NCBI RefSeq assembly: GCF_008824185.1
Contig: NZ_CP044426.1
Span: 1,000,501-1,064,500 of the forward strand
DNA: 64,000 bases
Direction of reading: 5' to 3'
DNA from: Paracoccus pantotrophus
GTDB taxonomy: Bacteria; Pseudomonadota; Alphaproteobacteria; Rhodobacterales; Rhodobacteraceae
Below, in pieces: positions 61,894 through 64,000 of this stretch (position 1 is the stretch's first letter; every line of letters starts with the position of its first letter). Below the pieces are notes generated by a model. That model was not told the origin of the DNA and ran no database searches. It saw nothing but the letters and a program-made list of their open reading frames with translations. The position numbers were made by a program, and so were the translations under genes.

Positions 61894-62843
61894 GAGCGTT
61901 TCAGGTTTTGACGGAAGCGTATCCTGCGCTTTCGAGATAATTGCTGCATTCGGTTGGTTGGATTGTCGAGACGAGATGTCCGACGTGGCGCCAGGTATCC
62001 TCGATGGTGCGCTTCTGGGCGGCTCGCATCCAGTGCTTGATCTTGGCGAAGGCCTGCTCGATGGGATTGAGATCGGGCGAGTAGGGCGGCAGATACCAGA
62101 GCCTGGCACCGGCTGCCCGGATCCTCTGTTTGATGGCGGCCGATTTGTGGGAGCCGAGATTGTCCATGACGACGATGTCGCCGGGTTCGAGCACGGGGAC
62201 AAGCTGTTGCTCGACATAGGCGCGGAAGCACTGGCCGTTGATCGGCCCGTCGAACACGCAAGGTGCCGTGAGCCTGTCGCAGCGCAGCGCGCCGAGGAAG
62301 GTCCGGGTGCGCCAGTGGCCGTGCGGGGAGAAGCCGCGCAGGCGCTTGCCCTTCTGCCCCCAGCCACGCAGGGGGGCCATGTTGGTCTTGATCCACGTCT
62401 CATCGATGAACACCAGCCGCCGTGGATCGAGATCGGCCTGAAAGGACCGCCAGCGCCGTCGCCGCCGCGCGATGTCGGCGCGGGCCTGCTCAAGGGCGAA
62501 CAGCGTTTTTTTTGAACCGGAGCCCCTCGCGGCGCAGGAACTTCCACACCGTGTCGTGCGATACCTTCACCCCGCGCGCCGCCAGTTCATCCTTCAAGCC
62601 ATGCAGCGTCAGATGCGATGTCTGGTTGATGCGCTGCACGATGAACGCCCGGTGTGGCTCCAGTACGCGCTTGCGACGCCCACCCATCTTGCCTGGCGCA
62701 ACCGAACCGGTCGCCCGGTAGCGCTGGTGCCACTTCACCGCCGAGGAAACGGCAAAGCGGGTCGCAGCCGACCGGCAGCTCTCGTCGGCCTCGATCGCAC
62801 CGACCACGCGCTCACGAAGATCATTGGATAGAGGTGCTGTCAA
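61894..62843 (-). mobile_element. IS630-family element, two overlapping frames joined at an A8 run, one end truncated
   Basis: Transposase in two minus-strand frames. N-terminal frame (from TTG 62843): LSNDLRERVVGAIEADESCR, helix-turn-helix, to RFKKNAVRP at a TGA near 62490. C-terminal frame (to 61901): FIDETWIKTNMAP, VVMDNLGSHKS, SPDLNPIEQAFAKIKH, giving an intact DDE triad. The frames meet at eight A residues (62506-62513 on the plus strand as T8). Losing one A, by mutation or slippage, gives a continuous protein. The left end begins GAGCGTTTCAGG after a TA at 61892-61893, as for IS630. The right end is cut by the IS110 element. Confidence 0.88.
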
Positions 62844-62951
62844 AAGATGCCGGCCTCCTTCCCAGCAAGCATCTTGATGATGTGGACGCCGTCGGCCGCG
62901 CAGCCGCGTGTATTGTGCTGAGAAAGAATGGAACTGGGAAGGAGCATCGAA

Positions 62952-63606
62952 ATGCACATACGAACAATGGGCCTCGATCTTGCGAAGAGTGTCTTCCAGG
63001 CTCACGGCGTGGATGACGCCGGTAATACCGTTCTGGTGAAGAAGCTGCATCGCAAGCAGATGATACCCTTCTTCTCCAAACTCGCACCATGCCTGATCGG
63101 AGTGGAGGCATGTGGAACGGCGCACTATTGGGCACGGACGCTCATCGCCATGGGGCATGAGGTTCGGATAATGCCGCCTTCTTATGTCAAGGGATATGTG
63201 AAGCGGGGTAAGAGTGACGCCCTGGATGCCGAGGCTATCTGCGAGGCCGTGCAACGTCCGACGATGCGGTTCGTGCCGGTCAAGACCGTCGAACAGCAGG
63301 GCATTTTGATGGCGCATCGCACCAGAGCGCTGCTTGTGCGCCAGCGTACGATGGCAGCAAACGCATTGCGTGCTCACTTGGCCGAGTTCGGATTCGTCGC
63401 CAACCCGGGTGTCGCCAATCTGGTGAAACTGGCGGATCAAGCCTTCACCGATGAGGTTCTGCCTACCTACGCCCACCGGGCCCTCGAAATTCTGATCCGG
63501 CGAATGGCGGAGCTGACTGAAGAGATCGGAGAGCTCGATCAGGAATTGCGTACATGGCATGAAGGAAGTGGCGTCAGCCGAAGGCTCACCACCATCCCTG
63601 GGGTCA
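62952..63606 (+). pseudogene. IS110-family transposase truncated by an IS5-family insertion
   Basis: From ATG 62952 (GAAGGAG upstream) an IS110 transposase runs undamaged: MHIRTMGLDLAKSVFQAHGV with the first catalytic aspartate, IGVEACGTAHYWARTL, PPSYVKGYVKRGKSDALDAE and ALLVRQRTMAANALRAHL. It stops at LTTIPGV near 63606, exactly where the C-terminal transposase_20 domain should start. The C-terminal half is displaced beyond the IS5-type element or lost. About 220 of roughly 340 residues remain. Confidence 0.88.
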
Positions 63607-63664
63607 GGATGCATTGATTTCTGTTGCGCTGCGTGATTCACGCCTCCGAAAACGGAGCGGTGAC

Positions 63665-64000
63665 ATGAGCGATCTCTTCTGGCTGACCGACGCGCAGATG
63701 GCGCGCCTGGCTCCCTTCTTTCCCAGGTCGCACGGGAAGCCCCGGGTTGAAGACAGACGGGTGCTGAGCGGGATTATTTTCATCAATCGCAATGGCTTGC
63801 GTTGGCGCGATGCGCCCGCCGCGTATGGCCCACATAAGACGCTCTACAGCCGGTGGAAGCGTTGGAGCGAAAAGGGCATCTTCGCGCGGATGATGGCCGG
63901 GCTGGCGGCGGAACACGGCGAGAAAACGACCGTGATGATCGACGCAACATACCTCAAGGCCCATCGAACGGCGACCAGCATGGCCGCCAAAAAGGGGGGC
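63665..64000 (+). CDS. IS5-family (IS427-like) transposase, partial at window end
   Basis: First 112 residues of an IS5-family transposase: MSDLFWLTDAQMARLAPFFP, GIIFINRNGLRWRDAPAAYG, TLYSRWKRWSEKGIFARMM and VMIDATYLKAHRTA with the first catalytic aspartate. The reading frame is intact to the window edge. The element's left end lies about 63607-63640, inside the IS110 gene. IS427-type transposases are usually completed by a second frame after a shift; that part is outside the window. Confidence 0.88.
   Translation, partial: MSDLFWLTDAQMARLAPFFPRSHGKPRVEDRRVLSGIIFINRNGLRWRDAPAAYGPHKTLYSRWKRWSEKGIFARMMAGLAAEHGEKTTVMIDATYLKAHRTATSMAAKKGG

Overview
The window reads as chromosome of an alphaproteobacterium of the Rhodobacteraceae, most likely Paracoccus or a close relative. 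The evidence is high GC with G/C-ending codons, a red-type (form IC) RuBisCO operon with cbbR-cbbFPTALSX order, PutA paired with an Lrp-type PutR, and GC-rich hairpin repeats of the kind common in this family. Species cannot be fixed from sequence reading alone.

Layout. 0.2-2.4 kb: small membrane protein, DUF2270 and DUF72 genes. 2.4-9.1 kb: a GlxA-type AraC regulator, the NO-detoxifying flavohaemoprotein hmp divergent from nsrR with two NsrR-like palindromes between them, then a LysR gene, creatinase and an MHS-type transporter. 9.1-18.0 kb: divergent cbbR and the Calvin-cycle operon cbbFPTALSX. 18.0-26 kb: a frameshifted DUF3016 gene, a GMC oxidoreductase, a complete Liv-type ABC transporter (KGFHM) and its likely LysR regulator. 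26.3-30.3 kb: putA divergent from putR. 30.6-32.1 kb: insertion-sequence debris. 32.2-45.5 kb: dnaE, a BMP-type nucleoside ABC importer, dps-like, acpP-fabG-fabD, an EnvZ-like kinase and an MBL hydrolase.

45.56-56.39 kb: tRNA-Asn followed by a 10.8 kb integrated element bounded by a 55-bp direct repeat of the tRNA 3' half. It carries a P4-type integrase, AlpA, a RepA-like ATPase with a GTCAC repeat array, and a packaging and head module (gp10-like protein, TerL, HNH, major capsid protein, prohead protease, connector-like protein, portal). No tail, lysis or late-regulator gene is recognisable. This matches the architecture of capsid-forming phage-inducible chromosomal islands (cf-PICIs): satellites that make their own heads and borrow tails from a helper phage. 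It is the most interesting object in the window.

56.4-64 kb: a Na+/alanine symporter, a PiT phosphate transporter, a truncated second AGCS symporter fused to the tail of another gene, a bicupin protein, and a pile-up of IS630, IS110 and IS5-family elements running off the window end.

How the genes work together. CbbR drives CO2 fixation, and CbbX reactivates the RuBisCO encoded beside it. NsrR represses hmp until NO appears. PutR responds to proline to induce putA. Creatinase, the MHS transporter and the LysR gene form a probable creatine-use unit. Liv and GMC genes form a probable uptake and oxidation unit. AcpP, FabG and FabD are core fatty-acid synthesis.
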